A stretch of 64,000 nt of DNA from Heracleum sosnowskyi (Eukaryota; Streptophyta; Magnoliopsida; Apiales; Apiaceae): positions 61,399,481-61,463,480 of the forward strand of contig CM061236.1 in the NCBI GenBank assembly GCA_030848705.1, written 5' to 3'. Under the pieces are notes generated by a model that saw only the letters and a list, made by a program, of their open reading frames with translations, had not been told where the DNA came from and made no database searches. Below are positions 29,503-39,053 of this stretch, one piece after another. The position numbers and the translations under genes are program-made. The stretch's first letter is position 1. Each line of letters opens with the position of its first letter.

Positions 29503-29600
29503 ATTGTTTCTTGAAGTAGATGCTCCCCCTGGATTGGTGTTATCTTGATTGAAAGAATTTGATTGATTCGAAGCTCTCCCTGAATTATAGCTATGCCCTC

Positions 29601-31181
29601 CTAATGTGTTATCAGGATCTTCACTTGAATCAGTATCTGAAGAATTCTGTCCTGATGATTGAGTTGACTCTGAACTTGTAGTTGAATGCCGTTGCTCCCC
29701 TCAACATTAGCACTACTAGTTGTATCACTGTTGTTTGCATCATCAGTATTAGCACCATCAGTACCTGGTGAGTCATCAGGATTTGGTGACCCATCAGTAT
29801 CTGATGAATTGACAGGATCTGATTCAATTTCTTCAGGTTCCTTGGAAGCTTCATTTTCAAATAACAATCTATCATGCGAGTCTTCAATGATTCCAGTTAT
29901 CTTCTTATCATCAAAAGATACATGAATTGACTCCATGACAGTTCTTGTTCTCAAATTAAAAACTCTGAAGGCTCTTGATGTAGGATAACCTATGAATATT
30001 CCTTCATCAGCCTTTGTTTCAAATTTCCCTAGCTGTTCAGGATGAGTTCTGAGAACAAAACATTTACAGCCAAACACATGCAAATGCTTCAGACTTGGTT
30101 TCTTCTCCTTGAGTGACTGATAAGGAGTGACACCATGCCTGTTTATCAATGTGAGATTTTGTGTATAGCATGCTGTGTTGACTGCTTCTGCCCAGAAATA
30201 TGTAGGTAATTTAGCTTCTTCCAACATAGTTCTGCCAGCTTCAATAAGAGTTCTATTCTTCCTTTCTACTACTCCATTTTGCTGAGGTGTGCCAGGAGCA
30301 GAGAATTGTTGAATGATTCCTTTGTATTTGCAGAACTCTTCCATCTTTGAATTCTTAAATTCAGTACCATTATCACTTCTCAGAATCTTGACTTTGTACT
30401 TTGTGGTTGTCTCAATCATCCTCACATGATCCAACAGAACTTCAGGAGTTTCATCTTTTCTATGCAGAAAATACACCCAGGTGAATCTAGAATATTCATC
30501 AACAATTACAAGAGTGTACCTTTTCTTACTGATGGACATGATGTTGACTGGACCAAACAGATCAAGATGTAGCATGTGATATGGTTCTTCAATAGAGGAT
30601 TCTGATTTACTCTGGAATGATGTCCTTCTTTGTTTTGCTTTTTGGCATGCATCACAGAGTCCATCAGGTGTATATAAGACATTAGGTAATCCTCTTACTA
30701 ACTCTTTCTTAACCAACTCATTGATGTTGCTGAAGTTGAGATGAGAAAGCTTCTTGTGCCAATTCCAACTTTCATCTACTAAAGCTTTACTGATGAAACA
30801 TGTAGGGGAGACATCAGTATCTGAGAGAATGTTGGCTTCATATATGTTACCATGCCTGTAGCCAGTTAGTGCTATCTTCCCTGTTGCTTTACTGACTACT
30901 TCACAATGTGTGGAATAGAAATTGACATGATAACCTCTGTCAGTGATTTGACTAATACTCAACAAGTTGTGTTTTAGTCCCTTCACTAGAGCTACTTTTT
31001 CAATGATGACATTTCCAATGATTATATTGCCATATCCCAAGGTTTGTCCAATGTTGCCATCTCCATAAGACACAATTGGGCCAGCTTTTTCCTCATATTC
31101 TGATAACAGGGCTTTATTTCCAGTCATGTGCACAGAACATCCACTATCCATGACTAACACATTTTTCCTTTTACCCTGCAT
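29601..31181 (-). CDS. pol: Element C pol: protease and integrase
   Basis: 526 codons. Aspartic protease motif VMDSGCSVHMTG near the start; GAG-pre-integrase domain (WNWHKKLSHLNF ... CDACQKAKQRRTSF); integrase core LHLDLFGPVNIMSISKKRY, then RSDNGTEF and PQQNGVVERKN with exact D-D35-E spacing. An acidic linker rich in NPD/TDG follows, where the frame is lost near 29695. The preceding gag is in the same frame and is separated from this ORF by a single TAG at 31197-31199 plus five codons. The ATG used here (31179-31181) is part of atgcag, which resembles a splice acceptor. Confidence 0.9.
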   Translation of the reverse strand: MQGKRKNVLVMDSGCSVHMTGNKALLSEYEEKAGPIVSYGDGNIGQTLGYGNIIIGNVIIEKVALVKGLKHNLLSISQITDRGYHVNFYSTHCEVVSKATGKIALTGYRHGNIYEANILSDTDVSPTCFISKALVDESWNWHKKLSHLNFSNINELVKKELVRGLPNVLYTPDGLCDACQKAKQRRTSFQSKSESSIEEPYHMLHLDLFGPVNIMSISKKRYTLVIVDEYSRFTWVYFLHRKDETPEVLLDHVRMIETTTKYKVKILRSDNGTEFKNSKMEEFCKYKGIIQQFSAPGTPQQNGVVERKNRTLIEAGRTMLEEAKLPTYFWAEAVNTACYTQNLTLINRHGVTPYQSLKEKKPSLKHLHVFGCKCFVLRTHPEQLGKFETKADEGIFIGYPTSRAFRVFNLRTRTVMESIHVSFDDKKITGIIEDSHDRLLFENEASKEPEEIESDPVNSSDTDGSPNPDDSPGTDGANTDDANNSDTTSSANVEGSNGIQLQVQSQLNHQDRILQILIQVKILITH

Positions 31182-31196
31182 CAGAATAGTAAAACA

Positions 31197-33509
31197 CTAG
31201 TCAGAATGTTTAGGAACCCACACTTGTTGGATTCCTTGTTCATGCATTTTATTAAATTTAACAGCAGAAGACTTTTTGACTTTAGCAGTCCTGACAGGAT
31301 TTACTCCATCAGGATTTGCTTTGTCAGTATCAGTATTAACAAAAGCATGCTTCACTATGACATTTTCAGTTCTATCAGACTTTGTACTACTTTCAAACTT
31401 AGGCAATGGATCATAAAAGTTATAGTACAAATCATGATACTCTTTACATGTATAAATAGAATGCCATAGACTACCACAATGAAAACAGGAATTTTGTGGT
31501 TTGTAAAATACTGATTTATTCCTAACATCAGACTTAGGAATTTCAGCAATTTTCTTCTTACTCTTTTTACAATCAATAGCAAGATGATTAGAGTTACCAC
31601 AATTAAAACAACTCTTTCTAGGTGCATTTGGGATATACTTATAACCATTTTCTTTATTGATCCCAATTTTACCATTCCTGTTTCTCTTAACAGTAGCTCC
31701 CTTTTTCTTATCTGTAACCTCACAGATTTTATCTTTAAGCTGTTTCTGAGACAATAGACCTACATTCTTAGTGACTTTGTTCATGACATGTTTAGACTTA
31801 ATAATTTTAATTCCTTGAGTAGAAGAAGATCCCTTTTCAAAAGTAGAATTGGAATCCTTACCAAAAACAAAATTAACAGGAGTAATCTTAGATTTGGTTG
31901 AGTCTATAACATGTCTATAGGTCTTTGGACTGACTGTCTCATCAATGACAATTTTCTCTGCTAATTTCTTATCTTCATCTGACTTATATCCTAGACACTC
32001 TTTCCAATTCTTAGAGGTATTAATCTCATGAAATTTCCTACCAGAGTCTGTCCAGGTTCTGATTTTCTCATTAGCATATTCAAGTTCTTTTTCAAGGGAA
32101 GTACATTTAGATGTCATCTCTAAGTGCATGTGTTTAGCATTATCACATTCTTTTTGTACTTCTTGCATACGAGAAAATTCAGCTTCTAATATCTCATTCC
32201 TTTTTCTAAGGTCAGACATCTCAGATAAGATTCTAGTATTCTCAGCAGTTTGACTTCTAAAGCTAATATGTAATGACTTTAGAAAACGTCTTAACTCAGA
32301 AGCATTATCAGTATCAAAATCAAAGATAGTATTTAGTACCTTATCATCAGGAGCAGCAGTTACATCAGCATTGGCCATTAACGCATAGTTGACTACCTCA
32401 GTATCAGATTCTGAGGAAGAGTCCATCCAATCCTTGCTTGATGTGATGAATGCCTTTGTCTTGTTGCATTCAGAAGCAAAGTGACCCATACCATTACACT
32501 TGTAGCATCTAACCCTTGACTTGTCAAATTTGCTACCCTTGCTGTCCTTTTTGATATACTTGTCTTTGTCTGCATTGAAGGTCTTTTTCTGAAAGTTGCC
32601 TTGTCTTCTATTCTTCCTGAACTTCATCCTTCTGAAGTTTCTGACAATCATAGCAACCATCTCTTCCATGTCTGAGTCAGAAGAATCATCACCAGTATTG
32701 GCATCAGGATTGCCATCAGTATCTGATGAAGAGTCGTCAGGATCTGACTCAGCTACTCTTGCTTTCCTTCTAGAGACCTCCATAGCTTTCCCTTTTGATT
32801 TTGCTTCTACATTCAAAGCAATTGACTTTGCCTTGCTGCTTTTCTTGTTCTTCCTCTGTTGAACTTCAAGATCATGAGTTCTTAGCATCCCATAGATCTC
32901 ATCAAGAGACACAATGTTCAGATCATACTGGTGTCTAATGATTGAGGTCTGGGTATCCCATTCTTCAGGTAAAGCTCTAAGAAATTTGGTGTTTGAATCT
33001 TCAGTTTCATATACTTTGTCAACTAAAGATAAGCTGTTCAATAGTGTCATAAATCTATCATATAGATCAGTCAGGCTCTCTTCAGGTCTTGCATCGAATT
33101 GTTCATATTCTTGAATCGAAAGAGCCCTTCTGTTTTTCTTAACAGATGCAGATCCCTGGCACTGAGTTTCCAAAGTATCCCAGATTTCTTTTGAAGACTT
33201 GCATGCAATCACTCTGTTTGACATGACAGCATCAAGGCTATTATGCAAGATATTCTTTATCTTTGGTTCCCTGAGTACATGAGCTTTTTCTTCTGGAGTC
33301 CATCCAGCTTTAGCTTTGACCACATAATGTTCTGGTACTGTATCTGTTCGTTCTACGAACTTTTTTGGTATATATGGTCCATCACGAATCCTGTCCAAGT
33401 AGTCAGGATCCATAGCCTCCAGGTACATCAGCATCTTTACCCTCCATGTAGGATATTCTGATATCTTTAAGATGGGAATCTTCATGCTTTCATACTTGGT
33501 TGTCGACAT
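31197..33509 (-). CDS. gag: Element C gag with three zinc knuckles
   Basis: 770 codons, undamaged. The N-terminal copia gag domain (WRVKMLMYLEAMDPDYLDRI; UBN2-type region to about residue 230) is followed by an acidic linker with NPD/TDG motifs. The first CCHC knuckle (CYKCNGMGHFASEC) is at residues 335-348. A coiled-coil region lies at about 410-490 (RKRNEILEAEFSRMQEVQKECDN). Two more CCHC-type fingers sit near the C-terminus: CFNCGNSNHLAIDC at 634-647 and CFHCGSLWHSIYTC at 675-688. It ends at TAG, with pol in the same frame downstream, consistent with read-through or splicing control of pol. A long gag with a coiled coil and several knuckles is typical of SIRE elements. Confidence 0.93.
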   Translation of the reverse strand: MSTTKYESMKIPILKISEYPTWRVKMLMYLEAMDPDYLDRIRDGPYIPKKFVERTDTVPEHYVVKAKAGWTPEEKAHVLREPKIKNILHNSLDAVMSNRVIACKSSKEIWDTLETQCQGSASVKKNRRALSIQEYEQFDARPEESLTDLYDRFMTLLNSLSLVDKVYETEDSNTKFLRALPEEWDTQTSIIRHQYDLNIVSLDEIYGMLRTHDLEVQQRKNKKSSKAKSIALNVEAKSKGKAMEVSRRKARVAESDPDDSSSDTDGNPDANTGDDSSDSDMEEMVAMIVRNFRRMKFRKNRRQGNFQKKTFNADKDKYIKKDSKGSKFDKSRVRCYKCNGMGHFASECNKTKAFITSSKDWMDSSSESDTEVVNYALMANADVTAAPDDKVLNTIFDFDTDNASELRRFLKSLHISFRSQTAENTRILSEMSDLRKRNEILEAEFSRMQEVQKECDNAKHMHLEMTSKCTSLEKELEYANEKIRTWTDSGRKFHEINTSKNWKECLGYKSDEDKKLAEKIVIDETVSPKTYRHVIDSTKSKITPVNFVFGKDSNSTFEKGSSSTQGIKIIKSKHVMNKVTKNVGLLSQKQLKDKICEVTDKKKGATVKRNRNGKIGINKENGYKYIPNAPRKSCFNCGNSNHLAIDCKKSKKKIAEIPKSDVRNKSVFYKPQNSCFHCGSLWHSIYTCKEYHDLYYNFYDPLPKFESSTKSDRTENVIVKHAFVNTDTDKANPDGVNPVRTAKVKKSSAVKFNKMHEQGIQQVWVPKHSD

Positions 33510-33545
33510 CTTTAGATCGTATCTGATTCAGAATTAAATCAGTTT

Positions 33546-33557
33546 GCTTTGATACCA
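33546..33557 (-). other. Primer binding site of element C
   Basis: On the element strand tggtatcaaagc, one base from the tRNA-iMet PBS, 2 bp after the 5' LTR. Confidence 0.85.
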
Positions 33558-33559
33558 AT

Positions 33560-34168
33560 TGTTGCCCAGTAATAATCTATTGTAGAAGGGGGTTGAATAC
33601 AATAGAGTAAGATAATCGACTTCTTAATGTATATATCACAAATATGAAAAGAAAGATAACAGCTTTATTAAATCTGATATAAAACTGTTACAAACTCTCT
33701 CAAGAAATTCTGATGTTCTTGAGAGCTGCTAGTTTACAAAAACTCTCTCAAGAAATTCTATGTTCTCGAGAGCTTCTTATTCGATTATGTTCTCTCTCGA
33801 ATGAATACATAAATCGAAACCAAGACTGTGTTTATATAGTGCACACAGCTTCTCTATCAATTACAAGATAAGTCCTAATCAATAACAAAGATAGAAACAT
33901 ATCTTTAATCGATAGCTACATTCTACAAACCAGGAACAAATAGAATAAACTTCCATGTTTATCTAGACTCCAAATATAACTCGAAGTAGGAATCCTGATC
34001 AACTTCAAGTTCTGATGATCAATCCTGATCATAGTCTGAGTAGGAATCCTGATGATCAATAAGATACTGACGCTTGATCAAATACTGATGACCATGCAAT
34101 ACTGATGACGTCAGCAATCCTGATCAGTTGAGTCTAGCTTCTGACGATCATTGAATTCTGATCTAACA
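33560..34168 (-). repeat. 5' LTR of element C
   Basis: 609 bp, plus strand tgttgcccag to atctaaca. It differs from 22097-22706 by one G in a G-run and two substitutions that I could find (tcttgaat/tctcgaat and atcagctt/atcaactt). Confidence 0.95.
33831..33840 (-). promoter_or_regulatory. TATA box of the element C LTR
   Basis: actatataaa on the element strand, in the middle of the 5' LTR and upstream of the twin stem-loops. Confidence 0.6.
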
Positions 34169-34173
34169 CACCT

Positions 34174-35168
34174 CTCACAACTCCAGACTCACTCCCCTTA
34201 GGTTGTGTGGTAGTTTTTACAACAGGTGCCTTTTGAGAAGCACCTGAGGTTGGCTTGGAGGATTTCTTAGATTTTGGTTTTGTTGCTGGGGCAGGAGCCT
34301 GTTGGGTCACAGCTACAGACTCCATAGCAACTGGATTGGATGAAACAATGGAAGTAACAGCTATACTAACAGGGATAGCAGTAGTTACCTCAATGATTGG
34401 CAGATACACCACTGGAACATCACCATTGTGGTTCAGCCTCAGTATGTCTGTCAATACTCTCTTTTCTTGCACAAAGCACTCAAACCTGGCAGTAGGGTTA
34501 GAGATAACTAATGGTGCTGGACTAACATGATTAGCCAGCATCATCAGAAACCTTGCATAATAGATATTTTTCTTCCTATTTACCTTATCACCCAACTTAG
34601 CACCAATTTCATACATAAGTTGGGTGCTAAAGTTGTAAAATCTATCATTTAGAAGCATGGTTAGGAGAATTAACATAGAGTTAGTTAATGCATCAAAATT
34701 ACTAATCTTTCCAGAAAAGACATTAATGAATGCATCAGCTAAATAACTGTATTCCCTAACCAAACCTCTCCTAATAATCTTACCTAAGTTATCAGTAGGC
34801 AAAGAGTAGTTTATAGAATTTAGCATGGTAGTTATTTCAGTGTTAGTAGGCAAAGCATCACAGTTATTATCAGGAATATGTAAACATGCTTGCAAAACAT
34901 CAGAATTAACTATGTACTCATTACCTTGAAGAGTGAATTGCAGTGTGCCGTTTGTTCCACTATACTCACATGAGGTCCAAATCTCCTCGATTACTTCATT
35001 GTAGAGTGGTGTAGAGTGAAACATCGCATAGCTCAACTTACAGTTCCCCATGAAATCCATCATTTTGAAAAAGATGCTGTTCGGACTCTCCTTAACGACA
35101 AATGGAATGGAATTGTTCTTCTCATAGATGAACCCACCAGCAGACATAAGCTTGACTATGGGTGCCAT
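34174..35168 (-). pseudogene. Element B ORF3, N-terminal fragment cut by element C
   Basis: The ORF starts at ATG 35168 and stays open to the element C junction; reading on into the C LTR gives an artificial stop at 34134. The N-terminal about 230 residues look folded: FKMMDFMGNCKLSYAMFHS, an EYSGTNGTLQFTL segment, then hydrophobic helices (DALTNSMLILLTMLLNDRFYNF). The rest is a Ser/Pro/Lys-rich linker. Homologous N-terminal modules are missing from ORF3 of elements C and D. The helix with LLTMLL is not long or uninterrupted enough for a confident membrane call. Function is unknown; the position matches the envelope-like ORF of SIRE elements. Confidence 0.75.
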
Positions 35169-35705
35169 TGTTGAGTGAGGAAAAGCTTCGAGCTGTATTG
35201 CTTGTTAGAGAGAAGAAGATAGAAAAACTTTTGGAATTTTTGAGAACAGGTAGAAATGAAATAAAGAAATTAAAATTTCTTAAATACTCCCCCAAAAATT
35301 CTCAGAAATTAAGTCCAATAATTAATCTAAATTACCTGATTGGCTTAAAAAGTAACCGTTAGAATTAAATATTACCACGATTTATGCTTACAGGGGTGTA
35401 TGTATAGATCGTGATAAAGAACGTGAAATTTCAACGGTTCAGATTAAAAAGCGCTACATCAACGAATCAGATTGGGCGGTTAAATTCCCGTCTTATTTCG
35501 TTGATAAAGCCGCGTTTCGTTGATATAAAAGAGCTATCAACGAAACACCCAGAAAAATGCTAAGACTGTCAACGGAATGGTGCGTTTCGTTGACATAGTA
35601 ATTTTGACTTAGACAAAATTTCACCTTTTCCTGAGAAAATCAATTCACAGAAAAATTATAGCAAGTTCCTGGCTGCATTTTTAACTTGCAAAAATCTCAA
35701 AATAA
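35169..35705 (-). other. Element B pol-ORF3 spacer with motif cluster
   Basis: Non-coding. Six CGTTGA-core motifs in both orientations lie between 35459 and 35605 (for example tttcgttgata, tatcaacgaaac, tgtcaacggaat). This is the densest internal cluster and matches the pattern in the LTR. A short plus-strand frame at 35162-35362 has no recognisable features. Confidence 0.75.
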
Positions 35706-38063
35706 TTAAGAGAAATTTAGCATACCTAGCTCACTTACTAATCTTGAGAATGTGGATTCATCAAGTGGCTTGGTGAAGATGTCTGCAAGTTGTTGTTCAC
35801 TTGGAACAAAATGTAACTCCACAGTACCATTCATAACATGTTCTCTAATAAAGTGGTACTTGATGTCAATGTGCTTGGTCCTTGAATGCTGCACTGGATT
35901 CTCAGTAATGGCAATGGCACTAGTGTTGTCACAGAAAATAGGAATTTTCTCAACTCTTATTCCATAATCAAGTAGTTGATTTTTCATCCACAAAATCTGT
36001 GCACAACAACTTCCAGCTGCAATATACTCAGCCTCAGCTGTGGAGGTAGAAACTGAGTTTTGTTTCTTGCTGAACCATGAGACAAGCTTGTTTCCTAGGA
36101 ATTGACAGGTGCCTGTTGTGCTTTTCCTGTCAATTTTACATCCTGCAAAATCTGCATCTGAATAACCAATTAGTTCAAAACCAGATTCTCTAGGATACCA
36201 AATGCCAAGGTTTGGTGTTCCTTTGAGATACCTGAAAATTCTTTTAATAGCAACTAAATGGGATTCCCTAGGATCAGCCTGAAATCTAGCACATAGACAT
36301 GTAGCAAACATAATATCAGGTCTACTAGCTGTTAAATATAGAAGTGAGCCTACCATGCCTCTGTAACCTGAAATGTCCACAGATTTTTCCTTAGTATTCA
36401 ATTCAAGTTTGGTGGCAGTAGGCATGGGAGTTTTGGCAGGAGAGCATTCCATTAAATTAAACTTCTTTAACAAATCATGAATGTATTTTGTTTGACTAAT
36501 GAAAATGCCTTCATTAACTTGCTTCACTTGAAGACCAAGAAAGTAAGTTAATTCTCCCATCATGCTCATTTCATATTTACTTTGCATAAGCTTGGCAAAC
36601 TTTTGACAAAGTTTCACATCTGTAGACCCAAAGATTATGTCATCTACATATATTTGAACAAGTATTGTAGAGCCATTCACAATCCTATGAAAAAGAGTTT
36701 TATCTACAGTACCTCTAGTGAAGTGATTCTCAAGGAGGAACTGTGAAAGTGTGTCATACCAGGCTCTAGGTGCTTGTTTCAAACCATAGAGTGCTTTGAG
36801 GAGGAAGTATACATATTCTGGAAAATCATCATCTTCAAAACCAGGAGGTTGACTTACATACACCTCCTCTTCCAATTCCCTATTTAGAAAAGCACTCTTC
36901 ACATCCATTTGATAGACCTTGAAATTGGCATGGGCTGCATAGGCTAGGAAAATCCTTATTGCTTCTAGTCTTGCAATAGGAGCAAAGGTTTCATCAAAAT
37001 CAATTCCTTCTTCCTGTGAGTAGCCTTTTGCAACCAATCTAGCTTTGTATCTTGTGACTATGCCATTTTCATCCATCTTATTTCTGAACACCCATTTTGT
37101 GCCTATGACGCTCCTGTCCTTAGGCTTGGGCACCAGCTTCCAAACATTGTTCCTTTCAAATTGGTTTAGCTCTTCTTGCATAGCCAAGACCCAATCTGGA
37201 TCTAGAAGTGCATCCTCAACTTTCTTTGGCTCATCTTGAGACAGAAAGCTGCTATATAGACATTCTTCTTGAGTTGCTCTTCTAGTTTGGACTTTTGAAG
37301 ACACATCACCTATAATAAGTTCAAAGGGATGATCTTTAGTCCATTTCCTTGAGGGAGGTAGATTTGCTCTTGAAGAAGTAGCTTCATGATCATGATTGCC
37401 TAGATTAGATATTTGTCCTTGAGAAACTCCCCCTGAGTTTGTTGTCCCTAATTGATCACTCTTGGAAGCATTTCTGTGACTGTCAACGGAATGACCATTT
37501 TGACTGTCAACGAAACGCTCATTCTGACTGTCAACGGAATGACCATTTGGTCTACTAGCAGCTATTCTTTTCAATCTTAATGCAGCAATTTCATCTTCAC
37601 TGCTGCTTTCATCTGTGCTAGATACAACAACTTTGGACTGTTTCTCAATAGTCTTATCATGATCCATTTGTTCTCCTTCCTCATTCTCAAAAGAGAGACT
37701 TTCATGGAAACCTTCATCACAGAGACCCTGAATTTTGAGATCATCAAAAACAACATGTACAGATTCCATAACAATGTTGGTTCTGAGATTGTAGACTCTG
37801 TAGGCTTTCCCTGCTGCATAACCCACAAATATTGCTTCATCTGCCTTTGCTTCAAATTTCCCCAAATGCTCAGCTTGATTTCTCAGAACAAAGCACTTGC
37901 ATCCAAAGACATGAAGAAAATCCAATAGTGGCTTCTTTCTTTTGAGTAGCTGATAAGGGGTCATTCCTTTGGCCTGATTAATCAAAGAAATATTCTGAGT
38001 GAAGCAAGCTGTATTAACTGCCTCAGCCCAAAAATAAGTTGGTAACTTTGATTCATCTAGCAT
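35706..38063 (-). CDS. pol: Element B pol: integrase C-terminus, RT, RNase H
   Basis: 785 codons, in the same frame as the upstream protease-integrase part and separated from it only by TAA at 38076-38078. The integrase C-terminal region (FWAEAVNTACFTQ; GCKCFVLRNQAEHLGKFEAKADE) leads into a linker where three family motifs encode GHSVDSQ / RFVDSQ / GHSVDSH. RT: KARLVAKGYSQEEGIDFDETFAPIARL, QMDVKSAFLNRELEEEV (Arg where Gly is usual) and YVDD at residues 472-475. RNase H: GYSDADFAGCKIDRKSTTG, TAEAEYIAAG, CDNTSAIAI and QLADIFTKPL. The catalytic acids are present. Confidence 0.92.
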   Translation of the reverse strand: MLDESKLPTYFWAEAVNTACFTQNISLINQAKGMTPYQLLKRKKPLLDFLHVFGCKCFVLRNQAEHLGKFEAKADEAIFVGYAAGKAYRVYNLRTNIVMESVHVVFDDLKIQGLCDEGFHESLSFENEEGEQMDHDKTIEKQSKVVVSSTDESSSEDEIAALRLKRIAASRPNGHSVDSQNERFVDSQNGHSVDSHRNASKSDQLGTTNSGGVSQGQISNLGNHDHEATSSRANLPPSRKWTKDHPFELIIGDVSSKVQTRRATQEECLYSSFLSQDEPKKVEDALLDPDWVLAMQEELNQFERNNVWKLVPKPKDRSVIGTKWVFRNKMDENGIVTRYKARLVAKGYSQEEGIDFDETFAPIARLEAIRIFLAYAAHANFKVYQMDVKSAFLNRELEEEVYVSQPPGFEDDDFPEYVYFLLKALYGLKQAPRAWYDTLSQFLLENHFTRGTVDKTLFHRIVNGSTILVQIYVDDIIFGSTDVKLCQKFAKLMQSKYEMSMMGELTYFLGLQVKQVNEGIFISQTKYIHDLLKKFNLMECSPAKTPMPTATKLELNTKEKSVDISGYRGMVGSLLYLTASRPDIMFATCLCARFQADPRESHLVAIKRIFRYLKGTPNLGIWYPRESGFELIGYSDADFAGCKIDRKSTTGTCQFLGNKLVSWFSKKQNSVSTSTAEAEYIAAGSCCAQILWMKNQLLDYGIRVEKIPIFCDNTSAIAITENPVQHSRTKHIDIKYHFIREHVMNGTVELHFVPSEQQLADIFTKPLDESTFSRLVSELGMLNFS

Positions 38064-38075
38064 TGTCCTTGCAGG

Positions 38076-39053
38076 TTAAATAAGTGTTCTGTTTTTCCTT
38101 TCAACTACACAATTTTGCTGTGGTGTCCTTGCTGCTGAAAACTCATGCAAAATACCATTTTCTTCACAGAACACCTTCATGCTTGAATTCTTGAATTCTG
38201 TCCCATTGTCACTCCTAATCCTTCTTACTTTCAAGTCAGGATGATTGTTTACCATCTTGATGTGATTGATAATGATTTCACTTGCCTCATCCTTGGAGAG
38301 CAAAAAGAAAGTCCATGTAAATCTAGAAAAATCATCAACAATCACAGGACAATATTTCTTCTTTGAAATAGACATGACATTTACAGGGCCAAACAAATCC
38401 ATATGAAGCAACTCAAGCTGATGGACAATTGATGACTCTGTCTTGATTTTGAATGATGCCTTCTTTTGTTTCCCCTTTTGACAGGCATCACACAAACCAT
38501 CCTTGGAAAACTCCACTTGTGGAATTCCTCTAGCAAGATCTTTCCTCACCAAATCATTCATAACTTTAAAGTTCAGATGAGATAATTTCTTGTGCCATAG
38601 CCAACTTTCATCCTTGCTTGCCTTGCTGAAAAGACAAGTGATGGTTTCTGAACTTGTGCTACTAAAGTCAGCAATGTACACATTCCCTCTTCTGAATCCA
38701 GTCATTACCACATTGTTGTTTCCTCCTTTAGAAACAACACAGGCTTCTTTAGAAAAAGTAACTAAAAATCCTTTGTCACAAAGTTGGCTGATACTAAGCA
38801 AGTTGTGCTTAAGACCATCCACCAATGCAACCTCATCTATGATGACATTCTCTTTTGAAATCAAGCCATATCCCTTTGTGTAGCCTTTGCTGTCATCTCC
38901 AAAAGTAATACAAGGGCCAGCTCTTTCCTGAAACTCTGTGAGCAGGGTAGAATCACCAGTCCTGTGTCTTGAACAACCACTATCCAAGTACCAAAGATTC
39001 CTTTTGTCTCCCTGCACACAATAAAACCAAATCAAGTCGATTTTGGTACCCAA
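38076..39053 (-). CDS. pol: Element B pol: protease and integrase core, ends at stop
   Basis: 325 codons. Protease motif LDSGCSRH with its Asp at residue 24; GAG-pre-integrase WLWHKKLSHLNF and CDACQKGKQKKASF; integrase core LLHMDLFGPVNVMSISKKKY, RSDNGTEF and VVERKNRT with D-D35-E spacing. QQNC replaces the usual QQNG. TAA at 38076-38078 lies in the conserved NRTLI(E)A context, so it is a nonsense change in an otherwise open pol. The first 22 bases overlap the end of gag in another frame, and ttttattgtgtgcag just inside the overlap looks like a splice acceptor. Confidence 0.9.
   Translation of the reverse strand: MGTKIDLIWFYCVQGDKRNLWYLDSGCSRHRTGDSTLLTEFQERAGPCITFGDDSKGYTKGYGLISKENVIIDEVALVDGLKHNLLSISQLCDKGFLVTFSKEACVVSKGGNNNVVMTGFRRGNVYIADFSSTSSETITCLFSKASKDESWLWHKKLSHLNFKVMNDLVRKDLARGIPQVEFSKDGLCDACQKGKQKKASFKIKTESSIVHQLELLHMDLFGPVNVMSISKKKYCPVIVDDFSRFTWTFFLLSKDEASEIIINHIKMVNNHPDLKVRRIRSDNGTEFKNSSMKVFCEENGILHEFSAARTPQQNCVVERKNRTLI

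Larger units (their letters stand above)
22097..34168 (-). mobile_element. Element C: second SIRE-type copia family, inside element B ORF3
   Basis: 12.07 kb. Target duplication cacct lies at 22092-22096 and 34169-34173. Order on the minus strand: 5' LTR (33560-34168), PBS, gag, TAG, pol, spacer, ORF3, polypurine tract and 3' LTR (22097-22706). By eye two substitutions and one G-run difference separate the LTRs. Gag is open; pol and ORF3 each have one frameshift. A segment between pol and ORF3 carries a gene on the opposite strand. The family motif AATCCTGAT and variants recur throughout. Element D is another copy. Confidence 0.95.

Noticed and set aside
31206..31469. Plus-strand frames antisense to gag and pol of elements B, C and D (for example 31206-31469, 32596-32862, 40590-40862)
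   Set aside because: They recur in C and D only because the coding strand is conserved, and lack start context or conserved character of their own.
34134..34173. End of element B ORF3 N-terminal fragment at 34134
   Set aside because: Those last codons and the stop come from element C's LTR and target duplication, not from ORF3.
20317..35168. Envelope glycoprotein call for ORF3
   Set aside because: The position fits the SIRE envelope-like ORF, but no signal peptide, fusion-type or anchor membrane segment was visible, so function was left open.
35162..35362. 66-codon plus-strand frame antisense to element B, compared with the antisense gene of element C
   Set aside because: No TATA box, no similarity to the C antisense protein, and Lys/Leu-rich as expected for random AT-rich sequence.
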